This document shows, one piece after another, positions 46,452 to 55,650 of a stretch of DNA of 64,000 nt (position 1 is the stretch's first letter; every line of letters starts with the position of its first letter). Location of the stretch: assembly GCF_015206895.1 (NCBI RefSeq), contig NZ_JADEXU010000022.1:1-64000 (forward strand). Direction: 5' to 3'. Source of the stretch: Nostoc sp. LEGE 12450 (GTDB lineage Bacteria > Cyanobacteriota > Cyanobacteriia > Cyanobacteriales > Nostocaceae). The position numbers and the translations under genes were made by a program. Below the pieces are notes generated by a model. That model made no database searches, had not been told where the DNA came from, and saw only the letters and a program-made list of their open reading frames with translations.

Positions 46452-46903
46452 TGTGGTTAACGCCTTTGTATTGATGAGTTAAATTTTTCGTTTAGTAGGG
46501 ATGCACAGATGTTCGCCCTAAAGGGTGTTGCATCCAAGAGGGAACCGCTATATTTTTCGTTTGTATGCAATCATTTGACCTCTCTCCTAAGAGGAGAGAG
46601 GCTTTGAATCTTGCTCCCATTCCCTCTCTTCGAGACGCTGCGCGAATGTGGGAAGGGGTTGGGGGTTAGGTCATTGGACTCAACCCAGAAGCGCTATATA
46701 TAACTCGGCTAACAGTCATTACATAGTTTGCCGACTTACCTATTGAGTAACAACACTCTATAGCAGTTCTTAATTGATGCACTACACTTTTTTCTTGTGA
46801 GATAGGTATCTTACCCGCCTCTTATATTTCCAGGCTGGAAAAGATGCCCACTATACAAGATTCATCCTTTTATTCAGCAGCCCGGAAGTAATAACAATGT
46901 TAT
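46452..46903. other. 452-bp intergenic region within the polysaccharide block
   Basis: No gene is seen. It contains repeat-like DNA including CTTCGAGACGCTGCGCGAATG (about 46637-46657). The stretch may hold an internal promoter for the downstream epimerase gene. Confidence 0.45.
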
Positions 46904-48118
46904 CTATGCAGTTACTGCAATATCTAGATGCGTGGGTTGGGGAATTTCTGCTACAAGCGCTTTGCCGATTTCTAGAGAAGATGTGGCCGCTGGAGAAGGA
47001 GCATTGCAAACATGGATGGAGTTTTGACCGGAAACAATCAAAAAGTCGTCTACAAGTTTGCCGTCGTTCATTAAGGCTTGAGCGCGAACTCCTGCGTGGG
47101 TGGGAACTAAGTCTTCTGCTTGGACTTCGGGAATTAGTTTTTGCAAACTTCTGGTGAAGGCTGCTTTACTAAAGGAACGAATGATTTCTTGGATGCCTTC
47201 ATCAGCGTGTTTGGCTGCCAATTTCCAGAAACCAGGATAGGTGACGACTTCAAGAAAATCTCGTAAGTCAAAGTCGGTTTTTTTGTAACCTTCGCGTTTG
47301 AGGGATAGAACCGCGTTTGGCCCTGCGTGGACGCTACCATCAATCATCCGGGTAAAGTGGACACCCAGGAAGGGAAAATCGGGATTGGGAACTGGATAAA
47401 TTAGTGTCTTGACGAGATAGCGTTTTTCTGGCGTGAGTTCGTAGTATTCTCCCCGAAATGGGACGATTTTGGCTTGGGGTTCAACTTGACCTAGTTTGGC
47501 GGTGCGATCGCTATGCAATCCCGTACAATTAATTACAAAGCGGGTTGCAAAGTTACCTTTGTTTGTTTCTAGTACCTGATTTTTACCACTTGGGGAGATT
47601 TTCAGAACTTTTGTATTGAGATGCAAATCTCCGCCCTGTTGTTGAATTAGCTGGGCATATTTCAAACAAACTTGCTTGTAATTAACAATCCCAGTTGAGA
47701 ATACCCGAAGCCCACCTACGCATTTTACGTGAGGTTCAATTTCCTTGACTTCTTCGGGGCTGATTCTTTTAACTTCTATACCATTGTCTAAGCCGCGTTG
47801 GTAGAGATTTTCTAGACGTGGTAGTTCTTGTTCTTCTGTTGCAACAATGACTTTACCACAAACTTCATGTTCTATTCCATGCTCTTGGCAAAATTCTACC
47901 ATAGAGCGAGAACCATCACGACAAAATTTAGCTTTGAAACTCCCTGGTTTGTAGTAAATACCAGAATGAATTACCCCGCTATTATTGCCGGTTTGGTGAA
48001 ATGCCCATTGACTCTCTTTTTCTAGTACTAAAATACGCGCATTGGGATAGCGTTTTCCTAAAGCCAATGCTGTAGAGAGTCCAACTATTCCCCCACCTAT
48101 AATCGCAAAATCATACAT
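46904..48118 (-). CDS. lhgO: L-2-hydroxyglutarate oxidase (LhgO)-like FAD enzyme
   Basis: The 404-residue flavoprotein has the N-terminal dinucleotide motif GGGIVGLSTA (residues 8-17), 'NNSGVIHSGIYYKPGS', 'NCTGLHSDRTAKL', 'HFTRMIDGSVHAGPNA' and the C-terminal 'IHVCNAPSPAATSSLEIG'. These match LhgO, which oxidises L-2-hydroxyglutarate to 2-oxoglutarate. Placement between rfbF and the epimerase raises the possibility of an oxidation of a sugar or hydroxy acid, or of replenishing 2-oxoglutarate for the PhyH enzyme of the same block; these are inferences. The symbol reflects the family, not a proven function. Confidence 0.88.
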   Translation of the reverse strand: MYDFAIIGGGIVGLSTALALGKRYPNARILVLEKESQWAFHQTGNNSGVIHSGIYYKPGSFKAKFCRDGSRSMVEFCQEHGIEHEVCGKVIVATEEQELPRLENLYQRGLDNGIEVKRISPEEVKEIEPHVKCVGGLRVFSTGIVNYKQVCLKYAQLIQQQGGDLHLNTKVLKISPSGKNQVLETNKGNFATRFVINCTGLHSDRTAKLGQVEPQAKIVPFRGEYYELTPEKRYLVKTLIYPVPNPDFPFLGVHFTRMIDGSVHAGPNAVLSLKREGYKKTDFDLRDFLEVVTYPGFWKLAAKHADEGIQEIIRSFSKAAFTRSLQKLIPEVQAEDLVPTHAGVRAQALMNDGKLVDDFLIVSGQNSIHVCNAPSPAATSSLEIGKALVAEIPQPTHLDIAVTA

Positions 48119-48217
48119 TAGTATTATCGCACTTAAAATTACAGTAAATCCATAAAGTTATTTGGGATTTGGTACTGGGTATTGGGTTAGAAAAATTTCC
48201 CCCAGCCCCCAGTTACC

Positions 48218-48991
48218 TTACCATGCCTTCCAAGGAGCCTGACTGCTTTTCCATAGCCCCTCTAGATAGTTTTTATCGCGTAAAGTATCCATCGGTTGCC
48301 AAAAACCATCATGTTTGAAAGCAGATAGTTGTTCCATATCAGCTAACTTTTCTAATGGCTCTTGCTCCCATACTGTAGAGTCATCAGCAATCAAATTGAT
48401 TACTTCTGGTTCTAACACAAAATAACCGCCATTAATCCAAGCTCCATCACCTTCAGGTTTTTCCCGAAAGCTGGTAATTTTAGTTTGCTCATATCCCAAG
48501 GAAATGGCTCCAAAACGTCCGGCTGGTTGAACCGCTGTGAGTGTTCCTAATGTATTTTGTTCTTTGTGAAACTTCACTAGCTCGGTGATATTAATATTGC
48601 TTACACCATCACCATAAGTAAAGCAAAAGGTCTCATTACCAAGATGTTCCCTGATTCGCTTTAAGCGTCCGCCTGTCATGGTATTATCACCCGTATTGAC
48701 TAAGGTAACACGCCAGGGTTCCGCATAACCAGAATGCACGTTCATCTGGTTAAATCGCATATCAAAGGTAACATCTGACATGTGTAAGAAGTAGTTAGCA
48801 AAATACTCCTTAATTATGTAACCTTTGTAACCGCAACAAATTATGAAGTCATTAATGCCGTGGGCGGAGTAAGTCTTCATTATGTGCCAGAGAATTGGCT
48901 TACCACCAATCTCAACCATCGGCTTGGGTCTGATACTAGTTTCTTCACTGAGGCGTGTACCAAGCCCTCCAGCCAAAATCACCGCTTTCAT
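48218..48991 (-). CDS. rfbF: Glucose-1-phosphate cytidylyltransferase
   Basis: The 257-residue enzyme has the nucleotidyltransferase start KAVILAGGLGTRL and the lysine motif RPKPMVEIGGKPILWH. The CDP-glucose-pathway-specific stretch 'CCGYKGYIIKEYFANYF' and the product motif 'FTYGDGVSNINI' follow. It makes CDP-glucose from CTP and glucose-1-phosphate, the entry to CDP-linked 3,6-dideoxy or branched deoxysugars. The window contains no unmistakable rfbG (CDP-glucose 4,6-dehydratase), so a needed step is elsewhere or performed by the SDR at 45423-46451. It is the first gene of the minus-strand block. Confidence 0.95.
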   Translation of the reverse strand: MKAVILAGGLGTRLSEETSIRPKPMVEIGGKPILWHIMKTYSAHGINDFIICCGYKGYIIKEYFANYFLHMSDVTFDMRFNQMNVHSGYAEPWRVTLVNTGDNTMTGGRLKRIREHLGNETFCFTYGDGVSNINITELVKFHKEQNTLGTLTAVQPAGRFGAISLGYEQTKITSFREKPEGDGAWINGGYFVLEPEVINLIADDSTVWEQEPLEKLADMEQLSAFKHDGFWQPMDTLRDKNYLEGLWKSSQAPWKAW

Positions 48992-49339
48992 GCAATTACC
49001 TCGGAGATTTGTAGGGATATTATTTTATTTGACTTTTCGACATGAAGAGGATGCACTTAAATAGAGAAAAATTGATTTCTGATTTGTTTTTCTCCGTCAA
49101 TAATCTAACTGTAATTTTCCCTGAAATTATAAAGGAAAGATAAATTAACATCTTTTCTATATAAAAGCTCTATGAATATCTATAAACATGAGATTGAAGA
49201 AAAATTCTGTCCGATAAATTACTTAATTAAATAAAAATGTTACCAAATAAATAACTAGGGCTAGCTGATACTAACCCTAGTTAGGCTTGATTTATCCAAT
49301 CAAAACCGATAATATATGAGCAAAAAAACTTACTTGTTT
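48992..49339. other. 348-bp AT-rich intergenic region
   Basis: No gene is visible. It probably contains the promoter of the polysaccharide block's first gene and the 3' end of the kinase-TPR gene. An 8-bp stem AACTAGGG / CCCTAGTT at 49253-49282 is a candidate transcript end. Confidence 0.5.
49253..49282 (-). terminator. Possible terminator of the kinase/PP2C/VWA transcript
   Basis: AACTAGGG at 49253-49260 pairs with CCCTAGTT at 49275-49282, about 60 nt after the kinase-TPR stop. The loop is 14 nt. A short A/T run follows on the minus-strand side. Confidence 0.45.
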
Positions 49340-51508
49340 TTAGTTAGTTTTTTCCAAATTACTTGAGCTTTGAAATAAAGGATCGCATTTGTTTTCTACG
49401 ACTACACATAAGTTACTGAGTGCTTGTTGATAATTATCCATATCATCTTGCTCAAGAAACATTTTGGCAGATGCCTGTACATCTTCGATCGCTTTCGCCT
49501 GATTTCTGTTAGATTCACTACCACCATATTGTGCTAGCTCATAACGAACCATACCTCGTTTGAGATATACTTTTGCTAATTTAGGGCTGATAGTTAATGC
49601 TTGGTTAAAGTCAGCGATCGCTTGATTGTATTCTTGTTCATAATTGCTGCTATATTGAGCAATTTGATAATAGACAACACCTCGTTGAAAATAAGCTTCT
49701 GCTTTCGATACATTACGTTTTATGACTTGAGTAAAATCTGCGATCGCTCTTCTGTAAGCTTGTTGAGATTCACCACTATATTTAGCCATTTGGGTGCGGA
49801 CAATCCCCCGTCTGATATAAGCTTCAATTTCGTTATTATCCAGACCGATGGCTCGATTATAGTCTGCGATCGCTAGGTTATACTCTGTATCAGGATCGTT
49901 GCTATATTCGGCGAGCATATAGCGGGCATTACCCCGATTCACCAGGGCTTTAGTTTGATTGGGATTAATTTTGAGAGCTTGGCTATAATCTGTAACTGCT
50001 CCTTCGTAGTCTTTGAGGTTATAACGGGCATTGCCCCGATTTACAATTGCTCTGGTATGTGTTGGTTGTTGTTCAATTGCTGCGGTTAAGCTGGCAATTG
50101 CTTTTTCGTAATCTCGGTCTTTGTAAGCAGTTTGACTCTGCTGATAGTAATCAGCGAAGCTGAGTTTATTAATTGTTTGGCGAGACTTTAATGTTTGTTG
50201 AGTGTAAGAATTTTGAGAAACCAACGGCTGAGTAAATTTGATCATTACGTCCGCATATCCCAATAAACCGAAACCCAGTAAACAACAAAGAACCGGGTAC
50301 AATTTTGACTTCTTGGAACGTTTATAAGATGAACCGCTTGGGGTCATTACTGGCTGCCAATAATTACCTAAGTGCGGTGACATACTGCGCTGGGGAAAAT
50401 GCGGTGTCTGGGTGTAACGCTTTTTCGCTTTGATTCGCGGTTGGAGATGTTCTCTCGCTTCTATAGCCCGATGTGATGGGAAGGGGTCGCGTCCGCCTAA
50501 TCGCACGGTACGTTCACACCACGGACAGCTACGCATGTGGTTGTTGTAGCGATGCTGAGGATTTGTGGTGCAGGTAATTAAAGAATCTTCGGCTTCAGCG
50601 ATGGCTGAGAGCCAAGTCTGGGCATTGGGGCGCAGATGTGGGTTGTTGTGACCATCTTCAAAACAACGGACAAATAGTTCTTGTAGGCTGGGATGAAGAA
50701 TTTCCCAAGGGGGTGCAATGGGGGTAGGTAAGTAGGGTACGTACCGCTTTTGGCTATAAGTGAAATGCCCCGATGCAATGCGGGCTTCGTAGGGCGGTGG
50801 CTCAATAGAGCCTTGAAAAATCCCCGAAAATGGGTGAGTGCCTTCCATTAAGAGTTGGAATACCAGCACTGCTAACCCAAATAAATCGTGAGAAATTTCG
50901 CGATCGTGTTGGGCAAAAGTTTTATTCTGTAGTTCTGGTGGCGTAAACTCTGGTTTTCCGACTGGGCAGCGATAAACAACATTGCTGTTGGGGTCGAGTA
51001 CTTGGAAAGAGTCTGTGTCTATCAAAGTCACCAGTGCGGTGTCACTGACGAGGATATTTGACTCGTTCACATCACCTATACAATATCCACTAGCGTGCAA
51101 AGCGGCAAAAGCTGCCGCCAAGTTACGAGCCGTGCGGAGCAGGTACTGATAGTTGAATAGAGGACAGTGTTGACGACGGGTTCTGGGGTTGTAAAAGTCG
51201 ATGATTGGACGCATCCCCTGAATCCGTGGCATCAAAAAGCCCAAGATGCTATTTTTGCCATCTGGTGTCCGTAATAAATCCTCTGGCCAAGCGATAGAGA
51301 TATGACCCAAACTAGCTGTCGGGTTTTCTGGCGGATTGGCAAGCATCGCCTGTAATTTGTCAGCATGGGCTGTAGTTGGCTTGTGGTAAATCTTCGCCAC
51401 CAAGTCATTATCTGATGGCACTGCATAAACACAAGCTTCACCGCCACGCCCCAAACTGACATTGAGGCTGAGGATTTCTTTTCTAGGGGAACAACGTAGT
51501 ACCTGCAT
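49340..51508 (-). CDS. Protein-kinase-like protein with zinc ribbon, membrane helix and TPR repeats
   Basis: The 722-residue protein has a kinase-like domain (about 1-310). It has a glycine loop GRGGEA (20-25), K39 in VAKI, a catalytic-loop GDVNESN (D146, N151) and a DTD (164-166) in place of DFG. A small Cys/His cluster (C313, H319 or H324, C328, C331) follows, then a basic linker, one membrane helix (about 403-419) and at least six TPR units (about 440-700). It is the third gene of a VWA-PP2C-kinase cassette, like the TerY-P triad linked to stress or tellurite resistance. HRD is replaced by IGD and DFG by DTD, as in this kinase subgroup. Confidence 0.88.
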   Translation of the reverse strand: MQVLRCSPRKEILSLNVSLGRGGEACVYAVPSDNDLVAKIYHKPTTAHADKLQAMLANPPENPTASLGHISIAWPEDLLRTPDGKNSILGFLMPRIQGMRPIIDFYNPRTRRQHCPLFNYQYLLRTARNLAAAFAALHASGYCIGDVNESNILVSDTALVTLIDTDSFQVLDPNSNVVYRCPVGKPEFTPPELQNKTFAQHDREISHDLFGLAVLVFQLLMEGTHPFSGIFQGSIEPPPYEARIASGHFTYSQKRYVPYLPTPIAPPWEILHPSLQELFVRCFEDGHNNPHLRPNAQTWLSAIAEAEDSLITCTTNPQHRYNNHMRSCPWCERTVRLGGRDPFPSHRAIEAREHLQPRIKAKKRYTQTPHFPQRSMSPHLGNYWQPVMTPSGSSYKRSKKSKLYPVLCCLLGFGLLGYADVMIKFTQPLVSQNSYTQQTLKSRQTINKLSFADYYQQSQTAYKDRDYEKAIASLTAAIEQQPTHTRAIVNRGNARYNLKDYEGAVTDYSQALKINPNQTKALVNRGNARYMLAEYSNDPDTEYNLAIADYNRAIGLDNNEIEAYIRRGIVRTQMAKYSGESQQAYRRAIADFTQVIKRNVSKAEAYFQRGVVYYQIAQYSSNYEQEYNQAIADFNQALTISPKLAKVYLKRGMVRYELAQYGGSESNRNQAKAIEDVQASAKMFLEQDDMDNYQQALSNLCVVVENKCDPLFQSSSNLEKTN

Positions 51509-51564
51509 AATGAAATTACCGCTAACGGAAGTTATTTAAGATGTGAAACCTGTAAATTGATTGC

Positions 51565-52347
51565 TCATGAGTCGTTGAATGCAGCTATAATGAGTGTCAA
51601 ATCATCATCAGTGCGTTGTGTAATTCGGTCTGAGCGTAAAAACTTTACTAACTGCTCCTTCGCTTCTGTCTTATCTTCGGTATTAGCTACAAATTCAAAC
51701 AGTGGAAAAAAGAATGGTTTGTGAGGTTCTCCAACAACCATATTCAATGCCAGCATTTGTAGTCCGTCGGTGATGATACCAACATTAACTATGTCGGTGC
51801 GCCATAATCTCATCTGGGCTGTATCTAAGGCCGTAGGAGAAGTTAAAAAAGTGGTCTCGTTGATGTACTCGCCGCTATCAGGTATCGTTAGAGCGATGAG
51901 ATTGCCCGTGCTATCTTTTGCTACTGCCAAACCATCACCTATTTGCACTACAGCTACAAGTTCTGGTGTGGCAACCATCATAATTAAGGTAGTTGCTAAG
52001 TCTTGAGGCTGTTTGTCACAAGTAGCTGCTTCAGCCTCCACAGCTTTTTTGGCGGCTAGTATGGCATCATTTAAGAGCGATCGCACAAACGCATCATCAC
52101 TTAAAACTTTTTGGGTGATTCCTTTGGTGGAAATACTTTCTATTGCTGTCTCCACAGCAATCATCGCTCCCACTTTCCCAAGGCTAGCAGAACCCGCGCC
52201 ATCTGCTGCGGCTGCCACCAAAACATTATCAGACAATATTTGCCAGTGATGAGCATCCTGACATAACTGCTTGTTTTTTAAGTGACTTGTACCACATACC
52301 GACGCAGCCACAATCCGCCATTGAGCAATCTGTTTTGATATTTTCAT
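51565..52347 (-). CDS. PP2C-type protein phosphatase of the TerY-P-like cassette
   Basis: The protein is about 260 residues from the ATG at 52345-52347 (MKISKQIAQWRIVAASVCGTSH). Two upstream in-frame starts (52380 ATG, 52413 TTG) are possible, and the latter would overlap the VWA gene by 16 bp. PP2C features are CQDAHHW, the metal-binding AAADGAGSASLG, GDGLAV and ITDGLQML; the final 'RTDDDLTLIIAAF' matches the C-terminal metal aspartate. It would counteract the kinase encoded next. The gene sits between the VWA and kinase genes on the same strand, 56 bp from the latter. Confidence 0.85.
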   Translation of the reverse strand: MKISKQIAQWRIVAASVCGTSHLKNKQLCQDAHHWQILSDNVLVAAAADGAGSASLGKVGAMIAVETAIESISTKGITQKVLSDDAFVRSLLNDAILAAKKAVEAEAATCDKQPQDLATTLIMMVATPELVAVVQIGDGLAVAKDSTGNLIALTIPDSGEYINETTFLTSPTALDTAQMRLWRTDIVNVGIITDGLQMLALNMVVGEPHKPFFFPLFEFVANTEDKTEAKEQLVKFLRSDRITQRTDDDLTLIIAAFNDS

Positions 52348-52397
52348 AGATTTTTTTTCAACAGCTCGCTGTGTCAACATTAAGCTGCGATTTTTAA

Positions 52398-53072
52398 TTA
52401 AACAGTCCCCCAACCAATCGGCGGTAGTGCTACCTGTTCGTCTACCTGCGAATGAGAAACAGCCGACATACTAGTTGATAGCCAGACAAACATCTCGATG
52501 AAATTTAGTCCTTTAAGCTTCAAAGGTGTACGTACAGTTATTTGATTTAAACGCGTCATATTCGCATTTTCTACACCAACTGTAAAGAATGCTACACGCT
52601 TGTTCGCCTCGTCTCCCTGTAAGCGCACAGATGCTTGCTCCACCACATTCTCTAACTCACCTTGGGGTTCTCCATCGGTAATCATGAATACCCAAGGACG
52701 ATAGTAAGCAATCCCATTGGTACGATACTGAGATTTCCGCTCTTGAATTATATCCAAAGCTTTATGAATGCCTGCACCCATTGTAGTCAAGCCCTGTGCT
52801 GTTAAAATGGGCGGATTAAATTGATCGGCAGTCACAAAGTCTTGTACTACATTGACATTACTATCAAAAGTGACGATCGCCACTTCTACACGTCTTGCGG
52901 CTAAGGAATTTTTGACTAATTCATCCTTTAGACTGAGTAAACCTTGATTTAAAGCCTCAATCGGATCTCCTTGCATCGAGCCAGATGTATCTAGTAAAAG
53001 TACACAAGGACAACGTGGTTCTGGGTTCTCAGCAAATTCTACTACTTCATCAAGTCTTAATGTATCATGCAT
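52398..53072 (-). CDS. TerY-like von Willebrand factor A domain protein
   Basis: The 224-residue protein begins MHDTLRLDEVVEFAENPEPRCPC (ATG at 53070-53072; an upstream TTG at 53099 is an alternative). It has an intact metal-ion-dependent adhesion site: D28TSGSM33, T in LTTMGAG, and D in ITDGEP. The pattern 'RCPCVLLLDTSGSM...PIEALNQGL' fits the TerY group of cytoplasmic VWA proteins. It is the first gene of the three-gene cassette with a PP2C phosphatase and a kinase-TPR protein. These triads are thought to sense stress by phosphorylation. The target is unknown. Confidence 0.88.
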   Translation of the reverse strand: MHDTLRLDEVVEFAENPEPRCPCVLLLDTSGSMQGDPIEALNQGLLSLKDELVKNSLAARRVEVAIVTFDSNVNVVQDFVTADQFNPPILTAQGLTTMGAGIHKALDIIQERKSQYRTNGIAYYRPWVFMITDGEPQGELENVVEQASVRLQGDEANKRVAFFTVGVENANMTRLNQITVRTPLKLKGLNFIEMFVWLSTSMSAVSHSQVDEQVALPPIGWGTV

Positions 53073-53823
53073 AACTTTTTGTGTTATGTTAAAGTTCAAA
53101 GCTTTATTTCCTTTTTGTCCGAGTATATAATTTCAGTCGTCGAGGTCACTACAGAATATAGTATCTAGTGGTAGATGCTCTAATCTTTATTAAACAAATT
53201 ATTTTCATGAAGTTCTCAATATATTTTTTAAGAAAAACTTGAGTACAGCTTAGTTTAGCAAAAAAGAGTTTATCAAAACCCAGTGTTACCTGTTGTAATG
53301 TATCTACCAAAAATTTATATCCAATAAACCTACAGTACAATAAATACGTAAACTTTCCCAGATAAGTTTTTAAAGATTTTATGTAGAAGAATCCTTCCTT
53401 TACAGAAAAATTATTAACCATAATTAAGAGCCTTAGCTCCAGAAGTATACCAGCGTAACTGCGTTAACTTGGAATCAAATTTGCCTGTTTTTTGTGAGTA
53501 GGCATAAATAAACGTCATTACTAAGGTCTTAAGGTAAGAGTTGTCAGGAGTTGGTAAAATCCATAATTAACCAATATTTACTGATAGGCTAGCTAGGATA
53601 AATGTTTCTCTTTATTCATACCTACTTGTGGTTTAAGACAAATTAAGTAAAAAGTACCAAATGTAACAAATAAGTTATAAAACTTATATTTTTTAAAATA
53701 TATACATATTTTAAAAGGAATAACTTGTCCGTAGATAAATATTACAAAGAAGAGAATACTTCATCGTTGATATTTTCAATCTACAAATGTTCAGTTGTTG
53801 ATTCCGCAAGAAACTTGAAAAAT
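53073..53823. other. 751-bp intergenic region between the VWA cassette and the PatA-like gene
   Basis: The two flanking genes point outward, so this AT-rich region should contain both promoters. A minus-strand reading frame at 53149-53421 has no recognisable family and low-complexity composition, and I do not count it as a gene. Just before the PatA-like gene, AAGGAA at about 53715 precedes a TTG at 53725. Confidence 0.5.
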
Positions 53824-55212
53824 ATGAATAACTCAGGCGCATTCACCAAACTACGTCCTCTAAGTTTGTTAAGACAGTTATCCAATTGCTTTGATAGTAC
53901 TTGTTTACAAGCATTAAGTAACTCAGTTTGTTGGTCAATTTACTTAGAACAGGGCAAAATAACTTACGCGACTCATTCAGTAGAACCTTTTGATCGACTA
54001 GAACGCCATTTGCGCCGCCTCAGCCACCAAATTCCCCTGCTTACTAGCGAAGTTCGGGTTCAAGTCCGTCTGATGTTTGAACCTGACTCACACAATCATC
54101 AGTTACTCGAATATGACAGCAATTCCAGAAGCCACCCTCCCGAATATCAGGCGATATCCTGGCTTGTTAGTCAACAACATCTACATTCTACACAAGCAGT
54201 AGTGCTGATTCAAGAATTAGTTAAAGAGGTGATTGAATCATTTTTGCTCATTAAAGAAGGTACTTATGAATTAACAGAACCGCTTGAGAGAATGCCAAGA
54301 ATTTGTAGGCTAGATGTAGAAAAGATTCTAGAACGTTGTCAAGGAAGATTACAGAATTGGCAAGCTTTTGTTCCGCAAATCTCTTCTCCATATCAACGTC
54401 CATATCTGTTGATTAACAGCAAAATTGAGGAAAAAGATTTACCAAAACTTCAGCCAGATTTGATTAATTGGATGAAGGGTTTCAGCTTGTGTCATCTGGC
54501 AACAATTTTGAATCAAGATGAAATTCAATTGGCTCGCAATTTATACCCTTATATACTTAATGGTGCGATTATCTTGCATGAACCCGATCCACCATTTGAT
54601 AAATTACCAAAGCTATTTGAAGAGCAATCACTTTTATCAAAATTAATTCCAGAGATAGAAAATACCACAAAAGAGCTAAATAGCACCATCAACTCTTACC
54701 CTGATATTGCTGAAGAGAATATATCTCCTGTTTCAGGATTACCACAGATTTCTCTTCCTCCCCAAGAAGACTTTCAGGAACCAACACTATCAAATAACAT
54801 AAATCCTGCTTCCCAAAAAGTAACAGCTGCTACTGTAACGGCACAAAAAGTCCACAAAATCGTTTCTGTAGATGATAGCCCCACAATTCTCAAAGAAATT
54901 AGCCGTTTCTTAGAAAATGAAAATTTTTCTGTAGTGACTATTAACGATCCAGTAAAAGCCGTTTTATCAATTATAAGGCACAAACCAGACTTAATTTTGT
55001 TGGATTTAAATATGCTAGGAATAGATGGTTATGAGTTGTGCCGAATTATACGAAATAATTCGATATTTCAAAAAACTCCCATTATTTTTGTGACTGGGAA
55101 TAAAGGAATTGTAGATAAAGTAAAAGCCAAATTGGTTGGGGCATCTGGATATCTGACTAAACCATTTACTCGCGCCGAATTACTTAAAATAGTCTTCATG
55201 CATTTGACTTAA
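53824..55212 (+). CDS. PatA/PixG-like response regulator (PATAN + receiver)
   Basis: From the ATG at 53824 it is about 462 residues; a TTG at 53725 with AAGGAA could add 33. The N-terminal PATAN/DUF4388-type region has FTKLRPLSLLRQLS and 'WSIYLEQGKITYATHS'. A poorly conserved linker (about 285-365) leads to a C-terminal receiver with VDDS, phosphoacceptor D394 (LLDLNM), VTGN and TKPF. PatA controls heterocyst patterning and PixG phototaxis; both share this architecture. The gene is followed 43 bp later by a CheY-like receiver, as in pixG-pixH, but no CheW, MCP or CheA follows. So it is a stand-alone pair. Confidence 0.9.
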   Translation: MNNSGAFTKLRPLSLLRQLSNCFDSTCLQALSNSVCWSIYLEQGKITYATHSVEPFDRLERHLRRLSHQIPLLTSEVRVQVRLMFEPDSHNHQLLEYDSNSRSHPPEYQAISWLVSQQHLHSTQAVVLIQELVKEVIESFLLIKEGTYELTEPLERMPRICRLDVEKILERCQGRLQNWQAFVPQISSPYQRPYLLINSKIEEKDLPKLQPDLINWMKGFSLCHLATILNQDEIQLARNLYPYILNGAIILHEPDPPFDKLPKLFEEQSLLSKLIPEIENTTKELNSTINSYPDIAEENISPVSGLPQISLPPQEDFQEPTLSNNINPASQKVTAATVTAQKVHKIVSVDDSPTILKEISRFLENENFSVVTINDPVKAVLSIIRHKPDLILLDLNMLGIDGYELCRIIRNNSIFQKTPIIFVTGNKGIVDKVKAKLVGASGYLTKPFTRAELLKIVFMHLT

Positions 55213-55255
55213 ATTAACCACAAAATCTAATAATTGTGAGCTAGTGAGGATAAAT

Positions 55256-55618
55256 ATGGCTACAGTGTTAGTTGTTGAAGATACTCCTTCTCAATTGGAA
55301 TTAATCAATAGTTTTTTAAGAGACAGTGGATACACGGTGATTAAAGCTTATGATGCCAAAGATGGGATGAGCAAAGCAATAAATCACCAGTTGGATGCAA
55401 TTATTACTGATGTGGTAATGCCAGAAATTAGTGGTTTTGAATTCTGCCGTCAATTAAAAAAAAATCCAGTGACTCAAAAAGTACCAATTATTATTTGTAG
55501 TTCTAAAAATCATCCAATTGGCCGGATTTGGGGAATGCGACAAGGTGCAAATATTTATTTAACGAAGCCTTTTACTAAACAGCAATTACTAAATGCACTC
55601 AAATCTCTTGTAGAGTGA
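55256..55618 (+). CDS. CheY/PixH-like single-domain response regulator
   Basis: The 120-residue protein starts MATVLVVEDTPSQLELIN, with the acidic pair ED8-9, phosphoacceptor D52 (ITDVVMPE), S82/S83 in IICSSK and K104 in YLTKPF. The ATG at 55256 has GAGGA 5 nt upstream. No output domain is present. It probably pairs with the PatA-like gene just upstream, acting as a phosphate sink or motor/pilus regulator as PixH and PilH do. Confidence 0.92.
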   Translation: MATVLVVEDTPSQLELINSFLRDSGYTVIKAYDAKDGMSKAINHQLDAIITDVVMPEISGFEFCRQLKKNPVTQKVPIIICSSKNHPIGRIWGMRQGANIYLTKPFTKQQLLNALKSLVE

Positions 55619-55650
55619 GAGAGGTAATTCGTAATTAAAAGAGTCAGTAC

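Noticed and set aside
22726-48991. Prophage or integrative element
   Set aside because: No integrase, capsid, terminase or attachment repeats; genes are polysaccharide synthesis.
53149-53421. 90-codon minus-strand frame between the VWA and PatA-like genes
   Set aside because: It shows no family motif, has AT-rich low-complexity composition and no ribosome binding site.
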